This document shows, piece after piece, positions 33,326 through 42,672 of a stretch of DNA of 64,000 bases (position 1 is the first letter of the stretch; each line of letters begins with the position of its first letter). Source of the stretch: Corynebacterium jeikeium (GTDB taxonomy: Bacteria; Actinomycetota; Actinomycetes; Mycobacteriales; Mycobacteriaceae). The translations under genes and the position numbers were made by a program. The DNA lies in the NCBI GenBank assembly GCA_003955985.1, contig CP033784.1, forward strand, positions 1,860,001-1,924,000, read 5' to 3'. A model generated the notes under the pieces. The model searched no databases. It saw only the letters and a list, made by a program, of their open reading frames with translations, and was not told the origin of the DNA.

Positions 33326-34853
33326 CCCTTTAGCCGTACACGCAATCACCTCATGTGTGTACGGCCACGCGGCGTGACGACGTACAGCCGTCACGTTTGA
33401 TGTCGCCACACACCCCGCTCGCAAGGGCGGGGTTTTCGCGTGTGTGCGGGTGGCTGCGGCACCGCTACACGTGACACTGTCACGATGCTTGCGCCGGTAT
33501 CGGCGACGGGGCATATACACGTCTGCCCCGTCGCCTGGATCATCCGCCACATGGCTGGCGGTATGTCGCGCTGCTGTCATGCGCGGTTTTGGCCGGCATA
33601 GTCTTGTATGGATGTGAAATATGCCGAAGACGGGGCCGTGGGTGCAGCAAAGACAGCAGCGTGGACAGAGCAGATTTCAGCAGCTGTGCTGCTGAAGATG
33701 CAACCGCGACGGCAGATGGTATGCGGCGCATGCCGCATAATGCCGCGTCGTGAGATACGCCAATATCCATCTCGGCAGGCTTGCCGTGATGGAGCGTTTC
33801 GTGATGACCCAAACACGACACATCGATGCTGGCATATCCGAATGTATATCAACGGGATATATCGGATTGCCGGCAGTGTCGTGATGCAGAGCATGGGTCA
33901 TCACACAAGGTGCAGCGCCAGCTGCACTATTGGGCATCTTGACCGGAGCGCAAGCGGAGGGCAAGACAGCACCAGCCAGACCGAGCGAGCGAGGTCTGAG
34001 ACTGGGGCTGTAGGGGGCGGCGCGCCAGCGCCGGGCACCGGGTTATGCGAGCGCCAGCGAGCAGTAATACCCGGTGCAGTGCCTCGGCTATGCCGAGCGC
34101 CGGAGCGCAGCGGAGGCGTCGCACCCCCTTATGCCCTTTTCCCCCTTCTACCCCTATAACGACAAACATATAGGGGTTTTGACACAGAAGGGGGCTGCGA
34201 CCTGCGTGTTTCGGGTCTTAAAGTGGTCTTCGACCCTTACCCGAAACGGCCCGTTGATGCGCGAAGCGCACATGGTGCCTACGCAAAACCTGCAGGTCGC
34301 CACGCTGTGCGCACCACATACGGCTACGTCCGTTGTATGTCGGTCTTAAAGTAAGGGCCGATGACGGGTGGAAACGCCGCTTGCGGCGTCTTCCCGCGTC
34401 ATCGCGCACGCCGTGTGCAACGTGAGCTTGCGAACGTGCCACGGCGTCGAACTGAACGGCAAGACCGACATCGCCTACGTGGTGCGCACAGCCACACCCT
34501 GCACCGTGACACCGCCGTTAGGCGGTTATTGCAGGGTGGTGAAAATCCCGCAGCGAGCCATCCGCCGCCAGGCGGTGTTGATGCTGCTGCGGGGGTAACG
34601 ACACGGGCTGAGTAACACACTCCATATCGGCCCGTGCCATAAGCACAGTATCGGTGCAGACGCATCACGCTCGCGGCGGAGATATGCGCGCAAGCGCATG
34701 TAATGAGCACCGCCAGCGACGTGTGTTTCGCAGCGCGTCGCGCTGCAGCAGATCCAGCGGCAGCTGTTGATGCAAATGTGTAGCGCCGCGACTCGATTGG
34801 TTCATCTTTGTGGCAGCGGCTGTACGGCCCTGTGGCGGCCGTAGACGCCTCGG
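33326..34853. other. 1.5-kb GC-rich non-coding region, possible transfer origin
   Basis: No frame has convincing protein character. The region is full of short inverted repeats: CTCGGC/GCCGAG (about 34083), an extended hairpin at 34360-34403 (GATGACG...CGTCATC enclosing ACGCCGC/GCGGCGT), CCGCCGTTAGGCGG (about 34511). It lies directly upstream of a mobilization-protein gene, where oriT is usually found. The oriT reading is inference. Confidence 0.35.
33413..33436 (+). terminator. stem-loop terminator after the acidic protein gene
   Basis: A CCCCGC/GCGGGG stem with an 8-base loop, followed by TTTT. Confidence 0.6.
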
Positions 34854-36200
34854 ATGGACGGAGTGCGCGTGCAGAAGAACAGTTTCAAGACGTCGCTGTT
34901 CGTCGTGTATCTGCCGAAGTCGATGTGCAAGGAGATCCCCGACTACTACACCAGTGAGGTGGACGGGCGCGAAGTGAAACGTCCGCGCTATGTCGCCCGC
35001 GACTACGAGGAAGCAAAGCAGTACCTCGAAGAGTCAATGCGCTGGCTTGCAGAAAACTTCATCCCCGGCGGTATCGACGCAGTCGCTGGCGGTGATATGA
35101 ACTTTGACGAATCAACGCCACACATCCAGTTCCAGGCGGATACGTTCTCACCGAAGCCCGAAGATCCCGACAAGCTCCGTTGCCGCCCCGGCATCGCGTA
35201 CAACACTGACACCTCAGTGCGGTACACATCCGGCCCGAAGAAGGGCAAGCAGATCTCGGGTAACCAGAAGTTCATCGACGCGCAACGGGGCCTGCGCGAA
35301 CACATGCACTCGCTCGGCTATCCGGTGGAACTAGAAGTCTCCGAACGTCATGACGAGTCACTCAACCTCGACCGCTACACCGAGCAACAAGACCGGGAGC
35401 GCGATCTCGCCAAGCGCGAGGATGATGTGGAAGTCAAGAAGCGATCCGTGCAGCGCGACATGGACGCAATTGATCGTGACCGCGAGCAGGCTGCTAAGGA
35501 ACTTGAACAGGCGCAAGAAGCCCGCGAAGCAGCCCAGCGCGTACAGGAGAATGCTGAAGCACAGGCTCGCGAGGTTGCCGAGCGTGTGCTCAAGGAAGCA
35601 CGCGAGAAGGCCGAGCAAGAAGCCGAAGAGATCCGCAGCGAAGCACGCAAGGATGCTGAGCAGGAGTTGGGCCTGGCCGAAGCGCAAGCAGACGAGCTGC
35701 TCGAACGAGCCGAAGAGACTGCGCGGGCCAAGGCGGGCGATATTACAGCCGCAGCTCGCAGCGAAGCAGAGACGATCACTCGCAAGACCGACGAGGCCCG
35801 TAAGCAGGCTGAGCGCGACGCCGAGACGATCCGCAGCAAAGCACGAGATGAGGCCACGAGCATCCGCGACGAGGCCACACGCGACGCTGCAGTAACGCGC
35901 AAGGATGCCCGCGATGAGGCTGATCAGATCCGCCGCAACGCGCACACGGACGCCGAAGATGAAGCCGCCATCATCATCGAAGAAGCGGTGAAGTCAGGAC
36001 AACAGTTGGAGCACTTGGATAAGAAGTTCCTGGTGCAAGAACTGCATCGCAGCCCAGAGTTGCTTGAGCGTTACACGCTGTTCAGGCAGTCGCAGACCTC
36101 AGGCAAGAAGGGCGGGGCGCAGCAGCGTGCACGCGAGCGCATCGAGAAGCGCCGCCAGCAGCAACAGCAGCGTGATCGTGATGGCGGTATGGAGTTGTAG
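34854..36200 (+). CDS. MobV-like plasmid mobilization protein with long coiled coil
   Basis: A 448-residue protein. Residues ~25-165 hold a relaxase-like segment: WLAENFIPGGIDAVAGGDMN, FDESTPHIQFQADTFSPKPE, and FIDAQRGLREHMHSLGYPVE, close to the DExxPHxH pattern of Pre/Mob (MobV) relaxases, with Gln where the second His is expected. The N-terminal ~50 residues of MobV enzymes are missing; a stop (34842-34844) closes the frame upstream. Residues ~170-400 are an Ala/Glu/Arg-rich coiled coil. It may nick or bind a transfer origin, but the nicking function is doubtful. It is alone in its operon. Confidence 0.5.
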   Translation: MDGVRVQKNSFKTSLFVVYLPKSMCKEIPDYYTSEVDGREVKRPRYVARDYEEAKQYLEESMRWLAENFIPGGIDAVAGGDMNFDESTPHIQFQADTFSPKPEDPDKLRCRPGIAYNTDTSVRYTSGPKKGKQISGNQKFIDAQRGLREHMHSLGYPVELEVSERHDESLNLDRYTEQQDRERDLAKREDDVEVKKRSVQRDMDAIDRDREQAAKELEQAQEAREAAQRVQENAEAQAREVAERVLKEAREKAEQEAEEIRSEARKDAEQELGLAEAQADELLERAEETARAKAGDITAAARSEAETITRKTDEARKQAERDAETIRSKARDEATSIRDEATRDAAVTRKDARDEADQIRRNAHTDAEDEAAIIIEEAVKSGQQLEHLDKKFLVQELHRSPELLERYTLFRQSQTSGKKGGAQQRARERIEKRRQQQQQRDRDGGMEL

Positions 36201-36739
36201 CACTGCTCTCCCCTGCCCTGTACGGCCTTCTGCGGGCCTAACAGGGGGCCGTCGGCGTCGTAGGTCATTGGCGGCGGGTAAACGGCTGGTATTCAGCGAA
36301 AATCGAAGAAATCTCGGCTAGGCGGGGCCGGTGTCACTACGTTGCGCAGTGAATTGGCCTGTTGAGTGGCGGAGATAGTGCGCAGCACGTCGGTGTGTAC
36401 GACGGGGCATGTGCTGCGCAGAAGAGATGTCCGTAGAAGGGCCGACAGAATGTCGTTGTCATTCTGTTGCGTAGTAAAGGTGTCAATAGGATGACAAACC
36501 ACTTCACTGCCCAATTCACATGTCATTAAAGTGACAGGGCATTTGATTGCGCAGTAAACGTGTCGATGAAATGGGTGCCCAATACACAGTGCAACCTACG
36601 TGTTAATGAAATGTCACAGACACTACATAGTGCAGTGAGTTGCGCAGCAGAAACGCCAGTAAAAGCACCGCACCACTGCACCGTAAAACTGCACAAGTGA
36701 TTCGCAGCAAATTGGCGTGTGAAATGGTTGAAAAAATAA
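36201..36739. repeat. degenerate ~30-bp repeats, iteron-like
   Basis: Related units begin near 36338, 36466, 36548, 36588 and 36651 (pattern TTGCGCAGTAAACGTGTC, then aTGAAATG), and one lies inverted near 36501-36537. They sit upstream of ssb on its 3' side and hold no gene. They look like iterons of a plasmid or element origin; no initiator gene is recognised nearby. Confidence 0.5.
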
Positions 36740-36761
36740 CCCCGCAGGTTTCCCTGCGGGG
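36740..36761 (-). terminator. ssb terminator
   Basis: A CCCCGCAGG/CCTGCGGGG stem followed on the minus strand by a T-run (TTATTTTTTC). It ends the ssb transcript. Confidence 0.75.
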
Positions 36762-36769
36762 TTTCGTAG

Positions 36770-37195
36770 TTAGAACGGTACTTCTTCGCCCTCAGCGCCA
36801 GCCAGGGCGGCGGTCGCCGCCTCGCCTCCGCGACGGGCAGCGCGAGCAGCGGACTCCTTCTTGGAATCGATCAGCTGCACCGTGTCGATGCGCGCCACCA
36901 GCGGGTACTGCTTCACACCGTCCTTGTCGGTGTAGACGTCGGTCTTGAGCGAGTAGCTCACCGCAACGCGATCGCCGGAGCCGATGCAGCCGAACACACC
37001 GGGGTTCGCGGCGTCCTGGACGTAGCCGGTCAGCTCCACGATCTCGCTTTCCACCTTGCCGGTGGACTTGTTCTTGAAGGTGTTGCGCGCATAGACGCTG
37101 AGCTTCACCGTCGCGCCGCCGTTTGCGTGCTCGAACAGCTTGGGTGCGCGAGCTGCGTTGCCGACGATGGTGCCGTTGTTGAAGGGGTTGGACAT
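36770..37195 (-). CDS. ssb: single-stranded DNA-binding protein
   Basis: A 141-residue OB-fold protein (IVGNAARAPKLFEHANGGATV; LSVYARNTFKNKSTGKVESEIVELTGYV; DRVAVSYSLKTDVYTDKDGVKQYP), with an Ala-rich linker and the C-terminal EEVPF tail by which SSB recruits partners. It should coat single strands during element replication or transfer. It is an accessory copy, shorter than chromosomal SSB. AAGGAG about eight bases upstream supports the ATG. A small gene (37287-37430) lies upstream in the same direction. Confidence 0.82.
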   Translation of the reverse strand: MSNPFNNGTIVGNAARAPKLFEHANGGATVKLSVYARNTFKNKSTGKVESEIVELTGYVQDAANPGVFGCIGSGDRVAVSYSLKTDVYTDKDGVKQYPLVARIDTVQLIDSKKESAARAARRGGEAATAALAGAEGEEVPF

Positions 37196-37286
37196 GTTGG
37201 TTCTCCTTACGTGAGTGGGTGTGATTTGCCGTGCAATTTGGGTACTTAAGCAGCTGCTTTGCTGCTGCGGGGCGGTTGCGCTGTCG

Positions 37287-37430
37287 TTACAACACTGCCC
37301 AGGGCAGCGGTGTGCCTGCCGCCTCTAGGTCGCGCAGTTCTTGTGCTGCGCCCGGATCGGCGTCCTCGCCGTCGATGCCGTCGGCGAGCTGGTAGAGCAG
37401 TTCCAGGTCGGTGTGGGTGATGTCGCGCAT
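37287..37430 (-). CDS. small acidic protein upstream of ssb
   Basis: A 47-residue protein, MRDITHTDLELLYQLADGID then GEDADPGAAQELRDLEAAGT and PLPWAVL. GGAGG lies seven bases before the ATG. The length and helical, acidic sequence recall small plasmid-encoded proteins. Function is unknown. It is probably co-transcribed with ssb (91-bp gap). Confidence 0.5.
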   Translation of the reverse strand: MRDITHTDLELLYQLADGIDGEDADPGAAQELRDLEAAGTPLPWAVL

Positions 37431-37590
37431 CACGTGCCTCCTTGTTCGGATTGATGGTCAATCCGTCTGTTGGAGACAGCTCTGCTGTCTAAAGGTCACT
37501 CCCCTGCCTCGTTGCGGTGTCTGTCGTCGCAAGCCAAGGCCCCGCGAGAAAAAGAAACCCCGTTGCATTGCTACAACGGGGTGTGTGGTG

Positions 37591-38613
37591 CTACTCGGCA
37601 AACAAGATCGTGCGGGTCTTCTCAGCGCCCTCGCGGACAAGCTCGACCATCCGCTCGCCCTGGCCGATATCGATCAGCTTCGCCACCAGCGACGGGAAGT
37701 TCTCGTCTGGCCCGATCTCGGTGGCTCGCTGCGCAGCCACGCCAGCTAGCCCCGGCTGGCCTGTGGCGTGCGCGAGCACTGCGACAGTGGCGGTGAGCTG
37801 CGAGCGCATGCCTGGCCAGCTCGTTGGAACAGCGCGCATCACCTGCTCCGCGAACCGTAGGCCCGCCTGCGGGTCATCGAGCAGCGCCGCGAGCAGCGCG
37901 TCTCGCAAGCGCTTTGTAGTGAAGCATTTCAGCGCCGATCGAACAGCGCGCGTGCTCGGCTGGGTTATTCCTGCCGCCGCCTGCTCGTATTCACGCTGCA
38001 GCACGTCTGCGAACATGGGCGGGATATACGCCAGCGCGTCTTCGATGATGTCGGCGTGCTCGGCAGCGTCGATGCCGTGATCGGTGCTGTTCAACCGTGC
38101 CTCGATGTCGTCTTTGCTCGGCTCCGGCAGCTCGCCGGTGTGCTCTAGCATCTGCTGCAGCGCCGCTGATGCGGCGACCTCGCCGACAACGCCGTGGCGC
38201 GGCTCGTCGATGAGCGGATGCTGGTACACAGACCACCATGCAGCCCCGGTGACAATCTCGGGCACCTGCACCACCCCGAGCAGCGGCGGTAGGTGCACTG
38301 CCCCGCTGGTGAGGTACGTGGCCGTCGCGTCAAAGATCGGTTGCGCAATGTCATCGCTGATCATGTACGCGATAACAGCGTCGAGTTCCAGGTGGTTGAT
38401 CCACGCTGCGAACCGCTCGCGGCTCTCGGTGAGCTTCTCCACTGCTTCGTCCAGGTCGAACCGTGCGACCGGGCCGAGGCGGACGGTGTCGACGCCCTCG
38501 TCGTCGACGAAGAACGCGAGGATCAGCGAGTTGTTCGGGTAGAAGCCGAGGATGCCGGGGAGGTTCGCGAGGATCTCACCGTGGGATGCAAGCGTGTGGG
38601 AATGAGTGGACAT
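37591..38613 (-). CDS. DUF4192 domain-containing protein
   Basis: A 340-residue protein. Its N-terminal half (ANLPGILGFYPNNSLILAFF, VDTVRLGPVARFDL) matches DUF4192, an actinobacterial family often found on plasmids and phages whose function is unknown. AAAGGAG lies eight bases before the ATG at 38613, and the residues before this start do not look like the family. It is followed by the ssb gene cluster on its left. It is probably cytoplasmic. Confidence 0.78.
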   Translation of the reverse strand: MSTHSHTLASHGEILANLPGILGFYPNNSLILAFFVDDEGVDTVRLGPVARFDLDEAVEKLTESRERFAAWINHLELDAVIAYMISDDIAQPIFDATATYLTSGAVHLPPLLGVVQVPEIVTGAAWWSVYQHPLIDEPRHGVVGEVAASAALQQMLEHTGELPEPSKDDIEARLNSTDHGIDAAEHADIIEDALAYIPPMFADVLQREYEQAAAGITQPSTRAVRSALKCFTTKRLRDALLAALLDDPQAGLRFAEQVMRAVPTSWPGMRSQLTATVAVLAHATGQPGLAGVAAQRATEIGPDENFPSLVAKLIDIGQGERMVELVREGAEKTRTILFAE

Positions 38614-38783
38614 GGCAGTGCTCCTTTGCACGAATACGGGGTGTATGTGGTCAATCCCGTATTCGGCCCGGCTCTGCCGGTCGCAGGCGTATCCCAGCAG
38701 TGCAGCACTCATGTGTGCCGAGCGTCGCTAGCGCAGCCTGATGCCTTCTCGCCGGGTGCGAGCGCTAGCGACGCAGCCTGTGC

Positions 38784-39290
38784 TTAAGCGTCGGCTTCGA
38801 TGCGCTTGAGAGCGCGATAGATCGTCGGCCGCGAGACGTTAAAGGTGCGCGCTACAGCGCTGACGGACTTGCCGCCGTCGATAAGCTCCTTGGCCATCTG
38901 CGCCTGCTCAGCGCTGAGCTTCGGCTTGGGGCCGGCGACCCTGCCCTGTGCGCGGGCGTGCGCCACGCCCTCACGGGTGCGCTGGACAAGCAGGTCACGC
39001 TCCCACTCGGCAAGACTTGCCATGACGTTGATAACCACCTTGTCGGTGGGCTTCGACGTGTCCAGCGCTGGCTCCAACACCTTGACGTTGATGTCACGCT
39101 CGGCGAGGTCAGCGATGGTGTTCACGGTGTCCGCGAGGCTGCGGCCGAGCCTGTCCAAGCGCGTGACAACGAGCGTGTCGTCGGGGCGCATGTACGCCAG
39201 CGCGTCATCAAGACCAGGCCGTTGCCAGTTGGTGCCGGAGATGGTGTCTGAGTAGATGTGGTCCGGGTCGCAGCCAGAGCCTGAACGCTC
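38784..39290 (-). pseudogene. small serine resolvase, N-terminally truncated
   Basis: The frame from 39191 gives MRPDDTLVVTRLDRLGRSLA through a resolvase body and a Hin-like HTH (FNVSRPTIYRAL). Upstream in the same frame, GCDPDHIYSDTISG is still resolvase, but the N-terminal YARVST segment with the catalytic serine is missing and the frame shifts at about 39265. The downstream copy of the gene for a membrane protein (39293) starts right at the break. It should be inactive as a recombinase. Confidence 0.72.
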
Positions 39291-39292
39291 AG

Positions 39293-39829
39293 ATGACTTC
39301 GAGCCTGACTTCTAGCCTGGAACCGCTGGTAGAAGTAGCTGTATCTGAGGCAATGTCGAAAGAGCCTAAGAGCCTGCACGAGGCAGCAGAAGCCTCTAAG
39401 AAGGCTCGCAGCGCTCTGCTCCAGGAGAAGGAGTCCAACGAAAAGCTGCTGGAGAAGATACGTGCAGAGCGCAAAAAGTACAACGACGACATGGAAAAGT
39501 CGAACACGAACTTTATTAAGGCCTGCATGTCTGCCTCGTGGATTGCAGCCAGTGTTCTCTTCGTTGCTATCGCACTCGTTGCTGTCGGAGCCTTGGGGAA
39601 CGGGCTGCTAAGTATGCTCGGCATACCCGACGGCGTGTCTGCCTTGTGGGGTCACGTCCAGGAGGCCAACGGCATCGGCCCAACACTGGGCTGGTTGGCG
39701 TTAACACTTATCGTCATAGGGGTTCTTATAGCGCTTATGACCTGGATGTTGTCCCAGGCTGCGCCGGGTATTGCTCACTTAGTCGAGGAATACCGTCGCA
39801 ATCACCCGAGGAAAGAAACGAACCACTAA
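39293..39829 (+). CDS. membrane protein with coiled coil, unknown function
   Basis: 178 residues: a charged helical N-terminal half (EAAEASKKARSALLQEKESN, coiled-coil-like), two transmembrane helices (~80-102 and ~133-155) and a short basic tail. No family is recognised. The start may be at 39293 or at a later ATG (39353); neither has a strong ribosome site, and the first lies at the break in the resolvase, so the 5' end may have been altered. A strong terminator follows. Confidence 0.5.
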   Translation: MTSSLTSSLEPLVEVAVSEAMSKEPKSLHEAAEASKKARSALLQEKESNEKLLEKIRAERKKYNDDMEKSNTNFIKACMSASWIAASVLFVAIALVAVGALGNGLLSMLGIPDGVSALWGHVQEANGIGPTLGWLALTLIVIGVLIALMTWMLSQAAPGIAHLVEEYRRNHPRKETNH

Positions 39830-39871
39830 CTAGAACACGTGCACCGTAAAAAGTAAAAATCCCCACAACAC

Positions 39872-39900
39872 AGCGTAGCGGTTAACCGCTACGCTTCTTT
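39872..39900 (+). terminator. terminator
   Basis: AGCGTAGCGGTT pairs perfectly with AACCGCTACGCT, then TCTTTT. Confidence 0.8.
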
Positions 39901-39998
39901 TATGCTCTTCCTATGCCCCAACTTTGCAACAGCACCAATAAACTGGCGCCCCGGTTATAAGTTGGGGCGCCAAGTCGATGTGCTCGAGTCGGGGGATG

Positions 39999-41558
39999 TT
40001 AGTGGCCGGTGCCAAGCCGGCCAGACAGGCGGTTCAGCCGGTCCTGACTGGGACCGTCGAGCCCGATAATGGACACGGTTTTGCCTCTGTCCTGGAACTT
40101 CTGCGTAATCGCGTCAAAGGTCGCGACCGTGGAGGCATCCCAGATCTCCGCCTCAGTGAGATCAATAGTGATATGACGGGCAGAATCGGTGTAATCAAAG
40201 CGATAAACCAGGTCATTGCTTGATGCCCAAAACAACTGGCCATGCACCCGGTAGGTACGAGTATCAATCTCGCCATCGCCGTCGCCGTCGATATCGGAGA
40301 CCTTTTCAATGGAAGCGATATGTGCCATCCGACGGGCGAACATGATCATCGCGGTGACCACACCCAACACCACACCAATGGCCAGGTTGCTGGTGGCTAG
40401 GGTGGCAATAATCGTCACGGCCATAACAATGGTCTCAGAGACCGGCATGAGTTTAAGGGTGCGTGGATGCACCGAGTGCCAGTCGATGGTGCCGACCGAG
40501 ACCATGATCATGATTGCCACCAGCGCAGCCATCGGGATCATGCCAACGATGTCGCCCAGTGCCAGGACCAGGACCAGCAGGAACACACCGGCTAACAGGG
40601 TGGATAGGCGGGTACGTGCCCCGGATTCGCGGACGTTGATCATGGTTTGACCGATCATCGCGCAGCCACCCATGCCGCCGAAGAAACCGGAGGCAATATT
40701 AGCCACCCCCTGTCCCCAGGATTCACGAGTTTTATCGGAATGAGTGTCGGTGATGTCATCGACGAGCTTGGCGGTCATCAACGATTCCATGAGACCGACC
40801 ACGGCCATGGCCAGGGCATAAGGCGCGATGATCTGCAGGGTCTCCAACGTCCACGGCACGTTCGGAATAAACAGGGACGGTAAGGTCTCCGGCATCTTGC
40901 CCATGTCCGAGACCGTCGGGACAGTCAAACCGGCGGCAATGACCAAACCGGTGAGCACGATAATCGTGACCAGCGGGGCGGGGATCACACTGGTGAGCTT
41001 GGGGAAGAAAATCATGATCACCACACCCAAGCCGACGAGTGGGTAGACTATCCAAGGCACATCAATGAGGTGTTCGAGTTGGGCGGTGAAAATCATAATG
41101 CCCAGTGCATTGACGAAACCCAGCATCACCGATCGGGGGATAAAACGCTGAAGTTTCGCCACACCGAGGGCGCCGAGCACGATTTGTAGGACACCGCCCA
41201 ACAAGACGGTGGCGATGAAATAATCCATCCCGTAACCACGCGCCACAGGAGCAATGACTAGGGCAATAGCCCCGGTGGCGCCGGTGATCATTGCCGGGCG
41301 GCCACCGGTAAAGGCGATCGCAATGGCCATGACTACCGAGGAAAACAGACCCATGGCTGGGTCAACACCGGCAAGGATGGAAAAGGCAATGGCCTCAGGG
41401 ATCAGCGCCAGGGATACCGCCAGTCCGGCCAGAATCTCTATACGGATACGGGCGGGGGAAGAAAATGCGTAACGGAAGGATGCGATGATCCCGGTAGGGG
41501 CATCAGCGCCGTCTGGACTCAGGAGGGGGCGGGGGGCCGCCGTGCTAGTTTCAGTCAT
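39999..41558 (-). CDS. SulP-family anion transporter with STAS domain (second copy)
   Basis: A 519-residue protein: SulP transport domain (EILAGLAVSLALIPEAIAFS; FTGGRPAMITGATGAIALV; GGMGGCAMIGQTMINVRESG) and a C-terminal STAS domain (ITIDLTEAEIWDASTVATFD). It resembles bicarbonate/sulfate-type SulP members with a short acidic insertion (SDIDGDGDGEID). It is divergent from a MerR regulator at 41728, so it is probably under its control. It lies inside module 5, unlike the core copy at 8555-10267. Confidence 0.88.
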   Translation of the reverse strand: MTETSTAAPRPLLSPDGADAPTGIIASFRYAFSSPARIRIEILAGLAVSLALIPEAIAFSILAGVDPAMGLFSSVVMAIAIAFTGGRPAMITGATGAIALVIAPVARGYGMDYFIATVLLGGVLQIVLGALGVAKLQRFIPRSVMLGFVNALGIMIFTAQLEHLIDVPWIVYPLVGLGVVIMIFFPKLTSVIPAPLVTIIVLTGLVIAAGLTVPTVSDMGKMPETLPSLFIPNVPWTLETLQIIAPYALAMAVVGLMESLMTAKLVDDITDTHSDKTRESWGQGVANIASGFFGGMGGCAMIGQTMINVRESGARTRLSTLLAGVFLLVLVLALGDIVGMIPMAALVAIMIMVSVGTIDWHSVHPRTLKLMPVSETIVMAVTIIATLATSNLAIGVVLGVVTAMIMFARRMAHIASIEKVSDIDGDGDGEIDTRTYRVHGQLFWASSNDLVYRFDYTDSARHITIDLTEAEIWDASTVATFDAITQKFQDRGKTVSIIGLDGPSQDRLNRLSGRLGTGH

Positions 41559-41727
41559 AGATGTCCAATCTTTGAGGGGATAGGTAACTGGGCGAACGCC
41601 CGAAAGGAATCCAACCCTCTAGTAACTTTAGGTTTGGTGATGGTGGTCATGGTAGCGGGAGTTTTACTCAACCGCCAACCCAGGCACAGGAACCCGTGGG
41701 CAACATCACCGTGAAGGAGAACAGGCA

Positions 41728-42132
41728 ATGCAAAACAGTAATTTCAAGATCGGCGAGGTCGTTGACCAGACTGGGTTGTCGATTCCCACCTTGCGTTATT
41801 ATGACAACGTCGGCCTGATTACCCCATCGGGGCGTAGCCCTGGTGGGTTCAGGCTTTATAGTGAGGCTGATGTACGTCGTGTTTTGCTGGTGCGACGGAT
41901 GAAACCGCTGGGGTTTACTCTGGATCAGATGCGGGAATTCCTGGAAGCTGCGGAGATTCTTCATAGTTCAGATGGCGGGCAGGACAGTGATACCGCACAG
42001 CAGGCACGGAGTAATGCCAAGGCCACCCTTGCCGACATTCGTGAGGAGACGCGCACCCGCTACGAAAAGCTACGCAAGCAAATTGCCTACGCTGAGGAAT
42101 TCCTCGATCTGGTCAACACCCTGGTACCCTAA
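41728..42132 (+). CDS. MerR-family regulator next to sulP
   Basis: 134 residues: MerR HTH (FKIGEVVDQTGLSIPTLRYYD, wing SGRSPGGFRLYSEADVRRV) and a dimer coiled coil with an acidic middle. There are no cysteines, so it does not sense metal by thiol ligands. It is divergent from the SulP transporter, with about 170 bp between them, and probably controls it and itself. The inducer is unknown. Confidence 0.82.
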   Translation: MQNSNFKIGEVVDQTGLSIPTLRYYDNVGLITPSGRSPGGFRLYSEADVRRVLLVRRMKPLGFTLDQMREFLEAAEILHSSDGGQDSDTAQQARSNAKATLADIREETRTRYEKLRKQIAYAEEFLDLVNTLVP

Positions 42133-42425
42133 AGTGCCCCCATCCTTCGCAGGGAGAAAGAGACCATCGTATTGAATGCGCTCTGTCGAGTCGCGTTCCA
42201 GATGAAGTGGACGAACGCCCGCGGCCTCTCCGGAGTGGATGGCGATAGTACAGAGGACTTCTGAAATCCGTGCAGACGACTCCTCAAAACGACACAGTCA
42301 TCCAAGGTCACAAAATCGAAAATTGTCACTTAACCCCATCACTTCCAAACCGGCTTAAGTGACAAAATGCCATCGCTAAAGTCCCGATTTGAGTCCCAGG
42401 ACGTGCGCCTTAAGAGAAATAACTA

Positions 42426-42459
42426 AAGCCCCTACCAGTGTTTCTCCTGGTAGGGGCTT
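42426..42459. terminator. strong bidirectional stem-loop
   Basis: AAGCCCCTACCAG and CTGGTAGGGGCTT form a perfect 13-bp stem with a short loop. It could serve either strand. Confidence 0.7.
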
Positions 42460-42465
42460 GGAAGT

Positions 42466-42504
42466 TGGTAGCGGGGGCAGGATTCGAACCTACGACCTCT
42501 GGGG
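42466..42504 (-). pseudogene. 3' fragment of a tRNA gene
   Basis: On the minus strand it reads the anticodon-stem end, T-arm (GGTTCGAATCC) and acceptor end with TACCA, closest to an initiator-tRNA 3' half. The 5' half is missing, so this is no functional tRNA. Such fragments are attachment-site scars of tRNA-targeting integrases. Confidence 0.65.
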
Positions 42505-42672
42505 TAACAAGAGCCGTGTCATACTTCCTGCGAACGCCACGGTTGAGCAGTGTCGCCCCCGATACACGAAGGCAGATCTCCCCCGAACTGCCGGCTCCCG
42601 TGGCGTTCCTTCGTAAGAGCTTTGCGCGCCGCAGCGCATGCGCGCGATTGTTGACGTGTCACACACTGCAAC

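Larger units (their letters stand above)
42133..42672. other. junction region between MerR and the recombinase
   Basis: No supported gene. It holds an 11-bp inverted repeat (TTGTCACTTAA at 42323-42333 and TTAAGTGACAA at 42355-42365), a strong terminator (42426-42459) and a tRNA 3' fragment (42466-42504). It looks like old integration debris. Confidence 0.5.

Noticed and set aside
33608..34159. 183-residue plus-strand frame in the non-coding region
   Set aside because: Composition and lack of domain or ribosome site suggest noise from GC-rich repeats.
42466..42504. Complete tRNA gene
   Set aside because: Only the 3' half is present; no D-arm or 5' acceptor strand upstream.
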